Assembly (NCBI GenBank): GCA_018062085.1
Contig: JAGOSY010000012.1
Coordinates: 62,001 to 126,000, forward strand
Reading direction: 5' to 3'
Source: a bacterium
Lineage (GTDB): Bacteria; Cyanobacteriota; Vampirovibrionia; Obscuribacterales; Obscuribacteraceae
DNA: 64,000 nt
Made by a program: the position numbers and the translations under genes. Shown piece after piece: positions 33,719 through 43,081 of this stretch. Position 1 is the first letter of the stretch. Each line of letters begins with the position of its first letter. The notes beneath the pieces are model-generated. The model was given only the letters and a program-made list of their open reading frames with translations, had not been told where the DNA came from and did no database searches.

Positions 33719-34466
33719 GCGTCAGATGAATCACTAATTTTACGGCGGCTAATAGCAGCAGCATGGTTAGAAAGGATATTTCATTTGCGCCAATTTTTCC
33801 TTTATGTTGCGCAGTTTTTGGCAATGCTAGAGGGGTTGCTGCGATGCCAGCAATTGAGCCGTAGTAAATGCCACTAGCTACCGCAACTGTGAAATTTGGC
33901 AGGCTAATTACGGGCAAAGAGTCTATCAAAGCTAATACTGCACCAAAGCCCACTGCTATCTTTACAAATTCTATTTCGCTAAAAACAAAAAAACGCAAAG
34001 CCACCAGCCAAGCCACAGAAAGTGCCACCATGACGCGGAAAGTCATAATGAATTGCCAGATAACTGCTTGACCGGGGTCAGTGCTGAACCACAACCAGCT
34101 GGGTGCCCAGTTAGTAGACATAGGAAAACTTAAGTGCCCAAGATAGTCAAGGGTTTGCACGATCATGCCGCAGGCAACGAACAAGGCTACGAATTCAAGT
34201 TTCTGCCAAAGTGTTAGTGTCGTTTTTACTAAAGATTGGCTGTCTGCTGGGGCTTTAACAGCTTCTTCTCTTGCTCTAGATTTGATTAGGTAGTTGACTA
34301 TGAAAACTGTATATATTAGAGCTTTAAAATTGGGCGGCTGAGAAAGAGCACAAAGCAGTGGAATAAGAGCACTGGCTGCAAGCATTTGCCGAGTTTTGGC
34401 CACTTGAACTTTAGTCTCTTCGCTCTCGTCATTATTTTTGTTATTTTTGCTGTTTTCGGTGCTCAA
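33693..34466 (-). CDS. Hypothetical multi-spanning membrane protein
   Basis: The 257-residue product starts with TTG directly after the TAG stop of the BtuF-like gene. The N-terminus is polar (Asn/Lys/Glu-rich, about 20 residues). About six hydrophobic segments follow, including 'MLAASALIPLLCALSQPP', 'LEFVALFVACGMIVQTL', 'VMVALSVAWLVALRFFV' and 'VGFGAVLALIDSLPVISL'. The pattern around 'WAPSWLWFSTDPGQAV' hints at membrane-bound acyltransferase-like proteins but is not conclusive. It is the third gene of the oxidase/BtuF-like operon. Confidence 0.5.
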   Translation of the reverse strand: MSTENSKNNKNNDESEETKVQVAKTRQMLAASALIPLLCALSQPPNFKALIYTVFIVNYLIKSRAREEAVKAPADSQSLVKTTLTLWQKLEFVALFVACGMIVQTLDYLGHLSFPMSTNWAPSWLWFSTDPGQAVIWQFIMTFRVMVALSVAWLVALRFFVFSEIEFVKIAVGFGAVLALIDSLPVISLPNFTVAVASGIYYGSIAGIAATPLALPKTAQHKGKIGANEISFLTMLLLLAAVKLVIHLTPTPALGGG

Positions 34467-35447
34467 CTATTTCTTTGCCTGCTCTACAGTTTTGGAAAAT
34501 TCTGAGCTCGTAAAATTAAGCCAGGCTGCCTGTTCATGGCCAAAATTGAAAAGTTGAGGGTAAAGAATCTCGGCCATAATTTCTAGTGAGTCAATTAGGC
34601 GAGGCCCTGGTCTGTTGAAATATTGATTGCCGTCGGCTATATATACGCGCTTGTTGCGCACTGCTTTGAGGGCAGTGTAGTGAGGCTGCTGCTCGATCAA
34701 ATGCATTTCTTCTAGGGTACGCTTATTGTCAAAGCCGCATGGGGTGACGATAATTACATCGGGCTCTTTTTCTATCAACTCTTCCCATGTCATCCAGGGT
34801 GAGTGCTTACCAGCTTGACCAAATAAATTAGTAGCGCCAGCGAGCTCGACCAACTCAGGCATCCAGTTGCCTGCTGCCATCAATGGCTCTATCCACTCGA
34901 TTACAGCCACCGAAACTTTAGTCATGCCTCTAGCTAGTGCTTCGTTTGCTTTTGCTTCAATGGCGTCTATTCTTTTTTGGCAGTTAGCAATTAGTTCTTT
35001 GGCTCGATCTTCGACTAATAGGGCTTGGCCGATTTTTTCTATATCGTTATAAAAGTCTGACAGGCTATTGGGCTCAAGCGAGACTATTTGCGGCTTGCTG
35101 CTAACCATTTGACAAAGAGCTTCTTCGACGTCACGTAGGCTGACAGCGCAAACTTCGCATTGAGCTTGGGTGATAATATGGCTTGGTTGCAGGCTTTCTA
35201 GCACAGCGGCGTCGACTTTATATACTGATAGCGATTCTTGCAAAATTGCCTTGACCCGCTGATCGATTTCATAGCTCGAACCATCTACCTGAAATTTAGG
35301 AGAGGTGCAGACGGGCAGAGATTTAACTGATTCCGGGTAGTCACATTCGTGGGAGCGGCCTACCATATATTGGCCCAAACCAAGAGCGTGAACGATCTCG
35401 GTGGAGCTGGCAATCAGTGAAATTATTCTTGGTTTTAGGGCAGTCAT
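34467..35447 (-). CDS. BtuF-like cobalamin/iron-siderophore binding protein without signal peptide
   Basis: The 326-residue product belongs to the helical-backbone (type III) substrate-binding family: 'RIISLIASSTEIVHALGLGQ', 'GRSHECDYPESVKSLPVCTS' and 'PSHIITQAQCEVCAVSLRDV' are the BtuF-type signatures of cobalamin-binding proteins. No signal peptide is present, so it may be cytosolic; cytosolic BtuF-like proteins are known in cyanobacteria and others. No ABC permease or ATPase is adjacent. It overlaps the oxidase gene by 4 bases. A B12 link would suit the ethanolamine ammonia-lyase at 51 kb, an inference. Confidence 0.82.
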   Translation of the reverse strand: MTALKPRIISLIASSTEIVHALGLGQYMVGRSHECDYPESVKSLPVCTSPKFQVDGSSYEIDQRVKAILQESLSVYKVDAAVLESLQPSHIITQAQCEVCAVSLRDVEEALCQMVSSKPQIVSLEPNSLSDFYNDIEKIGQALLVEDRAKELIANCQKRIDAIEAKANEALARGMTKVSVAVIEWIEPLMAAGNWMPELVELAGATNLFGQAGKHSPWMTWEELIEKEPDVIIVTPCGFDNKRTLEEMHLIEQQPHYTALKAVRNKRVYIADGNQYFNRPGPRLIDSLEIMAEILYPQLFNFGHEQAAWLNFTSSEFSKTVEQAKK

Positions 35448-36583
35448 TTTTCTCTAGTGATCAAGTCAGGCGTAATCGCCGCCAAGTTGTTGCAGCCAGT
35501 AAGTGCCATGGCTAAGTCAAACTCTGATTTAAGCAGATTTAGGACTGCTTCCACCCCATTTTGTCCATATAGAGCCAGACCCCAGAGCACAGGCCTTCCT
35601 ATCATTACAGCTTTGGCTCCTAATGCCAATGCTTTCAGCACATCTGTGCCTCTTCTAATGCCACCATCAAGCAAAATTTCAATGTCATTCTTACTATTGT
35701 TATTGGCGATGGCCGCAGCAATGCCTGGCAGCGCCTCGATTGTAGAGATTGTAGTGTCGAGTTGGCGGCCACCATGGTTGGAGACAATTATTCCCTTCGC
35801 CCCGGCGGCAACGGCTTTAACTGCATCATCGCCGCGCAAAATACCTTTTACCAATACTGGCAGTTTGGTCAGCGAAATGATCCACTCAAGGTCTTTCCAA
35901 GTTAAGCTCGTGTCATAGAGAGATGCGATATAACTAGCCAGGCTTGACTCATGTAGGGTGTTGTCATGACTATCGCTATTATTGTTGATGTTGCCCAAAG
36001 CAAATTTCTCTAGATTAGCAGCTCTAAGGCCGGGTGGCAGTGCGAAGTGATTGCGTATGTCTCTTTCTCGTCGACCAAGCAGTGGTGAATCCACTGTAAC
36101 CACAAGAGCCTGGTAGCCATTTGCCTCAGCTCTGGCTACTAAATCTACAGTAATGGCGCGATCTTTGTAAACGTATAGTTGATACCATAAATGGTGCCCA
36201 GCTTCTGCTACTTCTTCGATGCTGTGATTTGATAAAGTACTCAAAGTCATGACTGTGTTCAATCGCTTGGCTGCCGCTGCTGTTGCCAGTTCTCCTTGGC
36301 TATGGGCCAGCGCTTGAAAAGCTGTTGGTGCAATAAAAATAGGCATCTCTATTTTTTGCTGAAAGAGTGATAGCGACATGTCTCTGGCGCTTACATCAAC
36401 CAACATGCGCGGCCAGATTGACAGCTCTTTGAAGGCTTGGCAATTGCGCTTCAGTGTAATTTCGTCGCAGGCGCCACCGCGGTAGTAGTCGAAATGAGCG
36501 GGCGAGATTTGAGTCGCGCCAAGTGATTGTGTGACCAGCTCTTCCAGTTCGGTGAGGTTTATTAAGTTGCTCTGGGTCGTCAT
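35444..36583 (-). CDS. FMN-dependent alpha-hydroxy-acid oxidase/dehydrogenase
   Basis: The 379-residue TIM-barrel flavoenzyme of the glycolate oxidase/lactate dehydrogenase family oxidises 2-hydroxy acids to 2-oxo acids. Signatures: 'FDYYRGGACDEITLKRN', 'LVTVDSPLLGRRERDIRN', the active-site VSNHGGRQLD (His and Arg) and 'LLDGGIRRGTDVLKALALGA' for FMN phosphate binding. Substrate (lactate, glycolate or another) is not resolvable. It is the first gene of a three-gene operon with the BtuF-like and membrane proteins. Confidence 0.93.
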   Translation of the reverse strand: MTTQSNLINLTELEELVTQSLGATQISPAHFDYYRGGACDEITLKRNCQAFKELSIWPRMLVDVSARDMSLSLFQQKIEMPIFIAPTAFQALAHSQGELATAAAAKRLNTVMTLSTLSNHSIEEVAEAGHHLWYQLYVYKDRAITVDLVARAEANGYQALVVTVDSPLLGRRERDIRNHFALPPGLRAANLEKFALGNINNNSDSHDNTLHESSLASYIASLYDTSLTWKDLEWIISLTKLPVLVKGILRGDDAVKAVAAGAKGIIVSNHGGRQLDTTISTIEALPGIAAAIANNNSKNDIEILLDGGIRRGTDVLKALALGAKAVMIGRPVLWGLALYGQNGVEAVLNLLKSEFDLAMALTGCNNLAAITPDLITREK

Positions 36584-36881
36584 TAAATCTCCTGCTATCC
36601 CTTTGTTGCCCGGTTTTGGAGCGTTTCAAACTGTTTGGTTTTCTTCGATTTTCGGTATTGCTGGTGGTGTCGCCAGTGATGTCGTCTCTGAGATCTTTTG
36701 ATATCTTTAGTGATGTGAATTGAGGGCTACAAAGGCGATTGTCTAATGACCAAAAGAAGATTCTTTTTAGACTCTTGGAAAGTCGGTTTTGTTGCCTCTC
36801 AGGCCTTTGCCCTGAGGTCATGACATGGTATATTTCAACATCTAAACTATTGGGGCGGTCCTTCGGAGCGTTATTAAGTCT

Positions 36882-37769
36882 ATGGTCCGCTATTTCGTCG
36901 CCATAATATCTGCGCTCTTGACCTTTGCCTTGGTTCAATTGCTCATTATTGCAGTGGTTGAGTTGGCTCATGTGATGCCTCATTCTGGTGTCAGTGCAGG
37001 GGCCGACATTTATCATTTGTTTGTCGCTTTCCTTGATTGGGCCGCTTGCATAGCCAGCGTTACTGTCGGCGTGGTTCTTGCTCCGGGGCGTAAGTTGTCG
37101 GTGGCAGTTGCTCTTTCTTTGGCCGTAGCCTTGTGGCATCTAGGCCAAATACTGGTCGTTGTTTCGTTTGCCGAGGCTATCGGCACAGGCATCGTGCCGC
37201 TTTCTATCATTTACTATGGCGGCCTAGTTGTCACAGGGGCGCTTTGTTGCTTCGTTTATGAGAGGGTTTCTGGTTCTAGCGAACTCGATCGCCGCAGAGC
37301 CTTGGCGGCAATAGCCGGTCCATCTGTTTACAAGCAGGCCCTAAGCACTGTTCAGTCTGACGTTGTGCCGCTAGAGAGTGGCTTCTTCGATTTCGATTTG
37401 ATTTTACTCGAAGACGAATTGCTTAAAATCAAGCCTAATCGCGATGCCTATATCTCTGCCCTTCGGCTAGGAATGGCCATTGAGAGCGATTGTGGTTATG
37501 TTAATTGCCGCGCGCGCAGTTCTAGCTTTGCCGAGCTGATGCGCGACGTTAGTATGCGTTTATCTGCGACTTACCAAGATGAACTAGTCTGGGTTAGTTT
37601 GGCCAATGGTTTCCGCATATATAAGTCTGAGGAAAGCGACGCCCGTCGGGCGCGAATCGCTGCCCTGCACGATTTGCTTGACGATGAGCGCTTTAGACCG
37701 GTAAATCTAGTGCAAGAGGCTGCTAGCTGTGCAGATAAGCTTGAGGCTGCAGAATTTGTTAGCGTCTAG
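36882..37769 (+). CDS. Hypothetical membrane protein with cytosolic C-terminal domain
   Basis: The 295-residue product has four hydrophobic helices in the first ~130 residues (MVRYFVAIISALLTFALVQL, 'LDWAACIASVTVGVVLA', 'VAVALSLAVALWHLGQIL', 'YGGLVVTGALCCFVYER') and a polar C-terminal domain of ~160 residues. I recognise no family. ATG 36882 is preceded by a distant GGAG (36865-36868). The 298 bases upstream, shared with the divergent oxidase gene, hold no terminator or clear promoter by eye. It overlaps the convergent AbiTii-like gene by 4 bases. Confidence 0.55.
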   Translation: MVRYFVAIISALLTFALVQLLIIAVVELAHVMPHSGVSAGADIYHLFVAFLDWAACIASVTVGVVLAPGRKLSVAVALSLAVALWHLGQILVVVSFAEAIGTGIVPLSIIYYGGLVVTGALCCFVYERVSGSSELDRRRALAAIAGPSVYKQALSTVQSDVVPLESGFFDFDLILLEDELLKIKPNRDAYISALRLGMAIESDCGYVNCRARSSSFAELMRDVSMRLSATYQDELVWVSLANGFRIYKSEESDARRARIAALHDLLDDERFRPVNLVQEAASCADKLEAAEFVSV

Positions 37770-38263
37770 CTGCCAGATTTTGCTTCGACTTGATCTAGCA
37801 GATCGATAAACTGATTTCTAAAGGTAGCGATAATGCGCCTGACTTCAGCTTGAGTGGTTTCGCAAACCACACCGCCGCCATTTTTAGTCATGAAAGCGGT
37901 TAGCTCTGGTACTTCCACCAGAGAATTAGCTTCTTGCTGATTATGGTTAGCAATTTCTTCTATCCAGGCAATTGGCGAACTCAAGAAAATATGGTCTCTC
38001 TTGGCATACGGGTGACGCAGTTCTAGTAATTGGCCGTCTGCCGTCATCAACCTCAGCGTGCCTGGCACTATTCGGTAGTTAGGAAGGTTGTGATCGCTGG
38101 TTTGATAAAACTCAATGGCATTACTGTAGCCCTGCAACTCTGAAGCCAGCCATAGGAGCTTTTCATCCGCAATTTTGCCACGTAGATGAGGCAAAGCTTG
38201 CGGCAGCGCTTGGTTGAAGGCTATTTGACCAGCCAGTAATTTGGCTTTCAGATCCTGAAACAC
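37766..38263 (-). CDS. AbiTii-like small protein (putative)
   Basis: The 165-residue product resembles the AbiTii domain. It has an N-terminal helix, 'EKLLWLASELQGYSNAIEFY' (about 33-52) with W/L-x-x-x-EL-x-GY, then 'LPNYRIVPGTLRL' (LPxYR), as in this domain found in predicted phage-defence proteins. Its C-terminal helix pair (TQAEVRRIIATFRNQFIDLL) is also typical. No partner is adjacent and the function is unproven. The start is ATG 38263. Upstream, 38,264-38,558 is an A/T-rich gene-free stretch with nothing clear. Confidence 0.5.
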   Translation of the reverse strand: MFQDLKAKLLAGQIAFNQALPQALPHLRGKIADEKLLWLASELQGYSNAIEFYQTSDHNLPNYRIVPGTLRLMTADGQLLELRHPYAKRDHIFLSSPIAWIEEIANHNQQEANSLVEVPELTAFMTKNGGGVVCETTQAEVRRIIATFRNQFIDLLDQVEAKSGS

Positions 38264-38558
38264 GGTTACCTCGCAATTTGACCGCTTCAGTCTAACCCGA
38301 TTTGTATCAAGTGGTCATCATTCAGATGGCTTTTCGGTTCTTAGACTTGTTCTGGGTTCTATTAGTAAATTTATAAAAAAAACTCTCCTCATTACAGTTG
38401 TTCCACAACATCTTGAAAATATGCGCCCTACCCATAAATTTCCCGAGAATGCGCTTTGCACTTGCTAAGTTTCTTGGATCATGAGAGCTAAGAAAGGGCA
38501 AGAACACCTCTGAAACTGCCATAATTTGCCAAGATTACCGAAGAAAAGTACTATTCTG

Positions 38559-39635
38559 ATGACAACTCGTAACGGCGCTGGGACAACTGCCAAACCAGAT
38601 CAATTTGAAACTGGCCAAGAAGGCCAATTTGCTGACTTGAGCAGTATTATTCAGCCTGTGGCTGGCGAGATGGCTTTGGTTGAAGAATGGCTAGTTACCA
38701 ACCTGATCGATGACAGCCCCTTTGTCGGGGATTTGCTGGCCCAGATTTTTCAGGCTGGTGGCAAGCGAATCAGACCATTAATTTCCTTACTTGGCTCTAA
38801 AGCTAGTTTGACTGACAGCAAAGATGATGCTGCTCACAGCGAGATGTCTCGGCTACATATTATCTTGGCGGTTTTGACAGAGCTTATTCATTCCGCCAGC
38901 CTGGTTCACGACGACGTCATCGATGCCGCTTCGACCAGGCGCGGGAAAGAGACTGTCAATAAGCGCTTTAATGACAAACTTGCTGTGCTCTTGGGTGACC
39001 TGCTTTTTGCCCAGGCCTCTATATGCCTGGCGCGCATCATGAACCCTGTGGTGGTTGGAATTTATGGTCAGGTGTTGGGAGATCTTTGCTCTGGTGAAAT
39101 TGGACAGATGCGACAGCAATTTGTCTGCAGAGTCGATTGGGATGCCTATATTCTCAAGTCAATTAATAAGACGGCTTCTCTAATTGCGGCAGGAGCACAT
39201 AGCGGCGCCATTTTAAACGCTCGACCAGACAATGTAGTGGCTGGTCTGAAAGACTACGGCGTCAATCTCGGAGTTTGTTTCCAGATCGTAGACGACTTGC
39301 TCGATGTTACTGGTTCTGCTAAACAAACAGGCAAGCCTGTCGGCAACGATTTGCGCAATGGCCTGCTTACTGCGCCAGCTCTCTATGTGCTTGAGCGCAA
39401 CGACAGTTCGTCGTTAAGATTGATAGAGCTGATTAATAACCGCTCTGTGCAAAATGATGAGGGTGTTGAGGAGGCTTTGACTATTATTCGTGAGAGTGGT
39501 GGCGTTGAACAAGCCCAAGCACTGGCTGTGTCGTATGGTGCAAAAGCCAAGGCTGCCCTATCTGTCTTACCTGAAAGTGACAGTAAGCATGCTTTGGCAG
39601 CAATGGTTGATTATGTTCTGGTGAGAAGCAACTGA
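38559..39635 (+). CDS. Polyprenyl diphosphate synthase
   Basis: Predicted all-E prenyl chain elongating enzyme (trans-type), supplying side chains for quinones or other isoprenoids. The first Asp-rich motif is LVHDDVIDAASTRRG (about residues 111-125; DDxxD with the downstream RRG) and the second FQIVDDLLDVTG (about 240-251). The 'GGKRIRPLI' start motif is intact. ATG 38559 is chosen over TTG 38526. The extra N-terminal ~30 residues are polar. Chain length cannot be read. It leads a plus-strand run to the siroheme-synthase-like and cytochrome c maturation genes. Confidence 0.93.
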   Translation: MTTRNGAGTTAKPDQFETGQEGQFADLSSIIQPVAGEMALVEEWLVTNLIDDSPFVGDLLAQIFQAGGKRIRPLISLLGSKASLTDSKDDAAHSEMSRLHIILAVLTELIHSASLVHDDVIDAASTRRGKETVNKRFNDKLAVLLGDLLFAQASICLARIMNPVVVGIYGQVLGDLCSGEIGQMRQQFVCRVDWDAYILKSINKTASLIAAGAHSGAILNARPDNVVAGLKDYGVNLGVCFQIVDDLLDVTGSAKQTGKPVGNDLRNGLLTAPALYVLERNDSSSLRLIELINNRSVQNDEGVEEALTIIRESGGVEQAQALAVSYGAKAKAALSVLPESDSKHALAAMVDYVLVRSN

Positions 39636-39653
39636 TTTGATTTGGTAAAGACC

Positions 39654-40367
39654 ATGAATACACAAACTAAAAACTGCCTTCAGCCTGAAACTTTTTACCC
39701 TTTGAGTTTGTCTCTAAAGGGCCAAGAAGTGATTGTTTTTGGCGGTGACTTGACTGTTGCTGCTGAGCTACTGCGATTGCTTGAAGTGGGTGCCATTGTC
39801 ACCGTTGTCTCATCGGCATTTGTCAGTGAGATTCAAGAACTGCATGTCACGTACGGTGCTCGACTTGAGTTAGTTCGCGTCAGCGAAGTTAAGTATCTAG
39901 AAAAGTGTCAAGACTTGGCGCGCTTCTCTCTAGTTTTTGCCTTGAGCGCAAATCAACTAGCTAACGAAAGAGCGGCGGCAATAGCATCTAGCAGCCGAGT
40001 GCCATTCTACTTGGTTGCTTCTGCCGGTTGCACTTTCGTTCCTGTCACTATGTTCAAGCGCGGTCATATCAAAATATCGGTTTCGTCTGATGGTGTCTGT
40101 CCACCGCTTGAGACCGCATTGATGCAGCGTATCGAAGAAGTATTGGTTAATGATTTTGATCGCTACAGTGTTTTTCTAGACTCTGTCAGGGAGCAGCTAA
40201 GTAGTGAATCTGAAGCTCAATCTAGTGGTGAGATCTTGCAGATATGGTCTGAGGTCAATACTTCGGAAGCTCTGGCATCGGCTTTGTCGCGTAATAACTT
40301 TGAAGAAGCATTGAGCATTATTCACCAGTTGCATAAGCGCTCTAGTCTTAATGAAGAGGCTAATTGA
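39654..40367 (+). CDS. Siroheme synthase (CysG N-domain/Met8)-like protein, degenerate
   Basis: The 237-residue product has the layout of precursor-2 dehydrogenase/ferrochelatase (PF13241-type): 'FYPLSLSLKGQEVIVFGGD', 'EVGAIVTVVSSAFVSEI', 'VPFYLVASAGCTFVPVTMFK' and 'KISVSSDGVCPPLETALMQ'. However the NAD-binding motif is GGDLTVAAE rather than GGGxVAxRK, and the catalytic Asp region (usually ATDDxxxN) reads ALSANQLANE. It may therefore have lost activity or changed role. Located between the prenyl synthase and resB, with ATG 40367 of resB overlapping its TGA stop by 1 base. A haem-related role is inferred. Confidence 0.75.
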   Translation: MNTQTKNCLQPETFYPLSLSLKGQEVIVFGGDLTVAAELLRLLEVGAIVTVVSSAFVSEIQELHVTYGARLELVRVSEVKYLEKCQDLARFSLVFALSANQLANERAAAIASSSRVPFYLVASAGCTFVPVTMFKRGHIKISVSSDGVCPPLETALMQRIEEVLVNDFDRYSVFLDSVREQLSSESEAQSSGEILQIWSEVNTSEALASALSRNNFEEALSIIHQLHKRSSLNEEAN

Positions 40368-41794
40368 TGGCGGCATTGGTGAGTCAAGACGACAAAAGCA
40401 AAGATCTTGAACCGGAGGTTAACGCCTCTGCTGCGGTCCTGCCAACAAAAAAAGGTAGAGTTGCCAGCAAAGATCAGCTCTCACCTTTTGCTTCGGTCAA
40501 GCTTTCGGTCTTCCTTATGTGTCTTATGGCTCTGACAATTCTCATTGGTGCTGGGGTACCGCAAGAGTCTCAAGGTGGCCAAGAAAAAGTTTTTGAAGTG
40601 TTTGGCACTCAGACTGGCGAATGGTTAGTCAGGCTTGGCATTAGCGATATCTATCATTCACCGTGGTTTCTCGCTCTGACAGCCACTCTTACCTTAAACA
40701 TGATTGTGGTTAGTTTTCAGAGAGTATTCCCCAAGCTTAAGTTACTGAAGAATTCGCTGCCATATTTCCGCGGTCAAGATATTCTCAAACTGCCTGTTCA
40801 TCATTGCTTGACCCTGACAAAGGCCGATGAGCAAACAGCTTTAATTTCAGATCTTTCAGTACGTTTGACTAAAATGGGCTACAAGGTCAAGGCCGAAGGT
40901 TCTAAGCTCAAGGGTGAATACGGTGTGGTTGGCCGCTTGGCGCCATCAGTCACACACGTCGGTTTGCTTACTTTATTGCTTGGTATCACCATTACTTCCT
41001 GGACGGGTTTTACTGGTTTTCAACCAGTGCTACTCGATGAGAACTTGAATTTTAGCGATTCACAACATAGCAAACTCTGGATTGGTTCTTTGCCGAAGTG
41101 GCAGGTGCGAGTTGATGGCACCCGGCGCGAGAACTATCCTGGTGGGCAAGCGAAGCAGTGGTTTAGCAACCTTAGTGTGGTTGACGATAAGGGCAAGGTT
41201 CTTCATCAAGGTGAAATATCGGTCAATAATCCACTGACATACGAAAGTGTTGATATTTATCAATCAAGCTGGGGTTTGGCCAAGGTTGCTGTGAGTTTTA
41301 ATGGTCATGTACGTCAATTAGACCTGCGGCCCATGGGCGAGAAATATGCTTGTTTCTTACCGCTTGATCAAGACACAGTGCTGATTATGTCTTTAGCTTC
41401 AGAAGGAAAGACTTTGCGGGTCTTTGCCAAGCGTCGCGAATGGCAAGCCCCTAAGCTTATTTCTGAAATTCAGTCGGGCAAATCAATCAAGCTTGGCGAC
41501 GTTGATGTGGTTTTCGAAAAAGCCATACCGGTAACCGGTTTGCAGTACAAGAAAGATCCCGGACTACCAATTACTTATCTTGCTTTCGGCATAATAATGA
41601 TTGGTGTGCTTTTGGCAGCGGTTCCTCATCGCCATGTTTGGGTGGCGCTAGAGGAAAGTAGACTTTATATCGGTGGTACTTCGCGCAAAGCCAAAGTAGG
41701 CTTCGAGCGCAGCATAGAAAATTTGGTGGAAAAATTGAAAGGTTCCTTTACCCTGCAAGAGCAATTAGATCAGGGAGAACAAGCTAATGTCTGA
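40367..41794 (+). CDS. resB: Cytochrome c biogenesis protein ResB/Ccs1
   Basis: Membrane component of system II c-type cytochrome maturation that, with CcsA, presents haem to apocytochromes. Start ATG 40367 (a TTG precedes it). Hydrophobic helices appear near residues 42-62, 95-112, 195-215 and 405-425, with the large extracytoplasmic domain (about 220-400) between the last two. Length 475 is in the family range. Overlaps ccsA by 8 bases. It fits a single c-type cytochrome gene at 47,770. Confidence 0.9.
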   Translation: MAALVSQDDKSKDLEPEVNASAAVLPTKKGRVASKDQLSPFASVKLSVFLMCLMALTILIGAGVPQESQGGQEKVFEVFGTQTGEWLVRLGISDIYHSPWFLALTATLTLNMIVVSFQRVFPKLKLLKNSLPYFRGQDILKLPVHHCLTLTKADEQTALISDLSVRLTKMGYKVKAEGSKLKGEYGVVGRLAPSVTHVGLLTLLLGITITSWTGFTGFQPVLLDENLNFSDSQHSKLWIGSLPKWQVRVDGTRRENYPGGQAKQWFSNLSVVDDKGKVLHQGEISVNNPLTYESVDIYQSSWGLAKVAVSFNGHVRQLDLRPMGEKYACFLPLDQDTVLIMSLASEGKTLRVFAKRREWQAPKLISEIQSGKSIKLGDVDVVFEKAIPVTGLQYKKDPGLPITYLAFGIIMIGVLLAAVPHRHVWVALEESRLYIGGTSRKAKVGFERSIENLVEKLKGSFTLQEQLDQGEQANV

Positions 41795-42791
41795 TTTTCA
41801 GCTATATCTCACTAACACAGCAGGGTTGTCCTCGGTGGCTTCCTTCTGGGTGTTTGTCGCTTCTAACGGCACAAAGCGCTTTAATAGCATTGCTCTAAAA
41901 GTGGCTAATGGTGTCATGCTTCTTGGTTTCGTTGCTCTTACGATTGCTATCATCACCCGCGGTATCGAAGCGCAGCGCTTTCCCCTGGCTAATTTATACG
42001 AATCACTTTTGTGGTTTGCCTGGGCAACTATGGGGGGCTTCCTCTATTTGTGCCGTTCTTATGGTATTCAGCAACTGGGCTGGTTAGCCAGTTTACTGGC
42101 AGCGACAATGTTTTTGTATGGCAGTTGGTTGCCCCAGAGTCAACACGATATTAGTCCACTAGTGCCTGCTCTGGTTAGCTATTGGCGCCAGATACATGTG
42201 CCGCCCCTAATTGTTTCTTACGCGATGTTTTTCCTCGCTGGCCTATCTGGTTTGCTCAATCTCTGGCAATCAGGGCGTTTGCGTTCTCTAGCTTTTTGTG
42301 TTGGCACTATCATTGCTGCCAGTAGCGCCATTGGCCTTGGTACTTTCAGCAAAGTAGATACCCAGTGGCTCCAGCTACTTTTTGTTGCTAGCTCCGTGCT
42401 TGGGCCTTTTCTGGCGTTTCGTAGTCTGTCAGTGCAAGATGCTGCAATTGAGCAGTCTAAAGCCGCCAAGAAAAATGCTGAAATGTATGACGATGTTGGT
42501 TATCGCTGTGTCGCCATTGGTTTTCCCTTGCTCACAATCGGCATTATTACTGGTGGCCTTTGGGCCAACCACGCTTGGGGTAGTTACTGGTCTTGGGACC
42601 CGAAAGAGTCTATGGCTTTGGTCACTTGGCTTTCTTACGCTGCATACATACACCTGCGTATACAAAGAGACCTGTCTGCAGAAAAGTTATCAATAGTTTC
42701 AGTGATTGGCCTACTACTGACCCTTTTGACCTATTTAGGTTTCAACTCTCTGGGGTTTGGCGGCCTACATAGTTACGGAAAGTTTAAATAA
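41787..42791 (+). CDS. ccsA: Cytochrome c biogenesis protein CcsA/ResC (haem handling)
   Basis: Polytopic membrane protein with 8 or so helices and the tryptophan-rich WWD-type haem domain WGSYWSWDPKES (about residues 270-281), the defining motif of CcsA/ResC/CcmF-type haem handlers. Conserved His residues flank the domain (e.g. QIHVPP near 135, FGGLHSYGK at the C-terminus). Length 334 is usual. It closes the resB-ccsA operon; no terminator is clear in the following 290 bases. Confidence 0.93.
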   Translation: MSDFQLYLTNTAGLSSVASFWVFVASNGTKRFNSIALKVANGVMLLGFVALTIAIITRGIEAQRFPLANLYESLLWFAWATMGGFLYLCRSYGIQQLGWLASLLAATMFLYGSWLPQSQHDISPLVPALVSYWRQIHVPPLIVSYAMFFLAGLSGLLNLWQSGRLRSLAFCVGTIIAASSAIGLGTFSKVDTQWLQLLFVASSVLGPFLAFRSLSVQDAAIEQSKAAKKNAEMYDDVGYRCVAIGFPLLTIGIITGGLWANHAWGSYWSWDPKESMALVTWLSYAAYIHLRIQRDLSAEKLSIVSVIGLLLTLLTYLGFNSLGFGGLHSYGKFK

Positions 42792-43081
42792 GCCCTTTTT
42801 CTTCTGCGAATTTATCTAGTTAGATCTGAGCCTCTGGCAACCTATTTATAGGTGGCCCTACTAGCTTTATGACGCTTTACCAGAAGCTTTGTTAAGGCCA
42901 GGCAAAACAGGCTTAACCTTGCTCTAATCTAGGGTTTACCCGGTTATCAAGTGGCTGTAGGAACATTTTAATAGGAGGGTGCGTCAACTCTCATATGACT
43001 CGCAAAATCACTTTGATTTGTGGTTGTAGTCCAAGTTTGATACTAGGTAACAAATAACCAGCGGCAGGAGCCGCAAGTAAC
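42792..43081 (+). promoter_or_regulatory. Leader region of the sigma factor gene
   Basis: This 290-base intergenic region holds an isolated AGGAGG (42973-42978). A 20-codon frame, 42995-43057 (MTRKITLICGCSPSLILGNK), lies 16 bases after it, too far for a normal ribosome site. An AGGAG at 43066-43070 precedes ATG 43082. A long 5' leader is likely; its role is unknown. Confidence 0.4.

Noticed and set aside
33719..33760. Mobile element or phage signs around hypothetical genes
   Set aside because: No transposase, integrase, att-like repeats or phage structural genes were seen anywhere in the window.
36396..37139. 247-residue minus-strand frame across the oxidase/membrane protein gap
   Set aside because: It overlaps coding DNA on both sides in another frame, is rich in Arg/Asn/His with no motif, and lacks a ribosome site.
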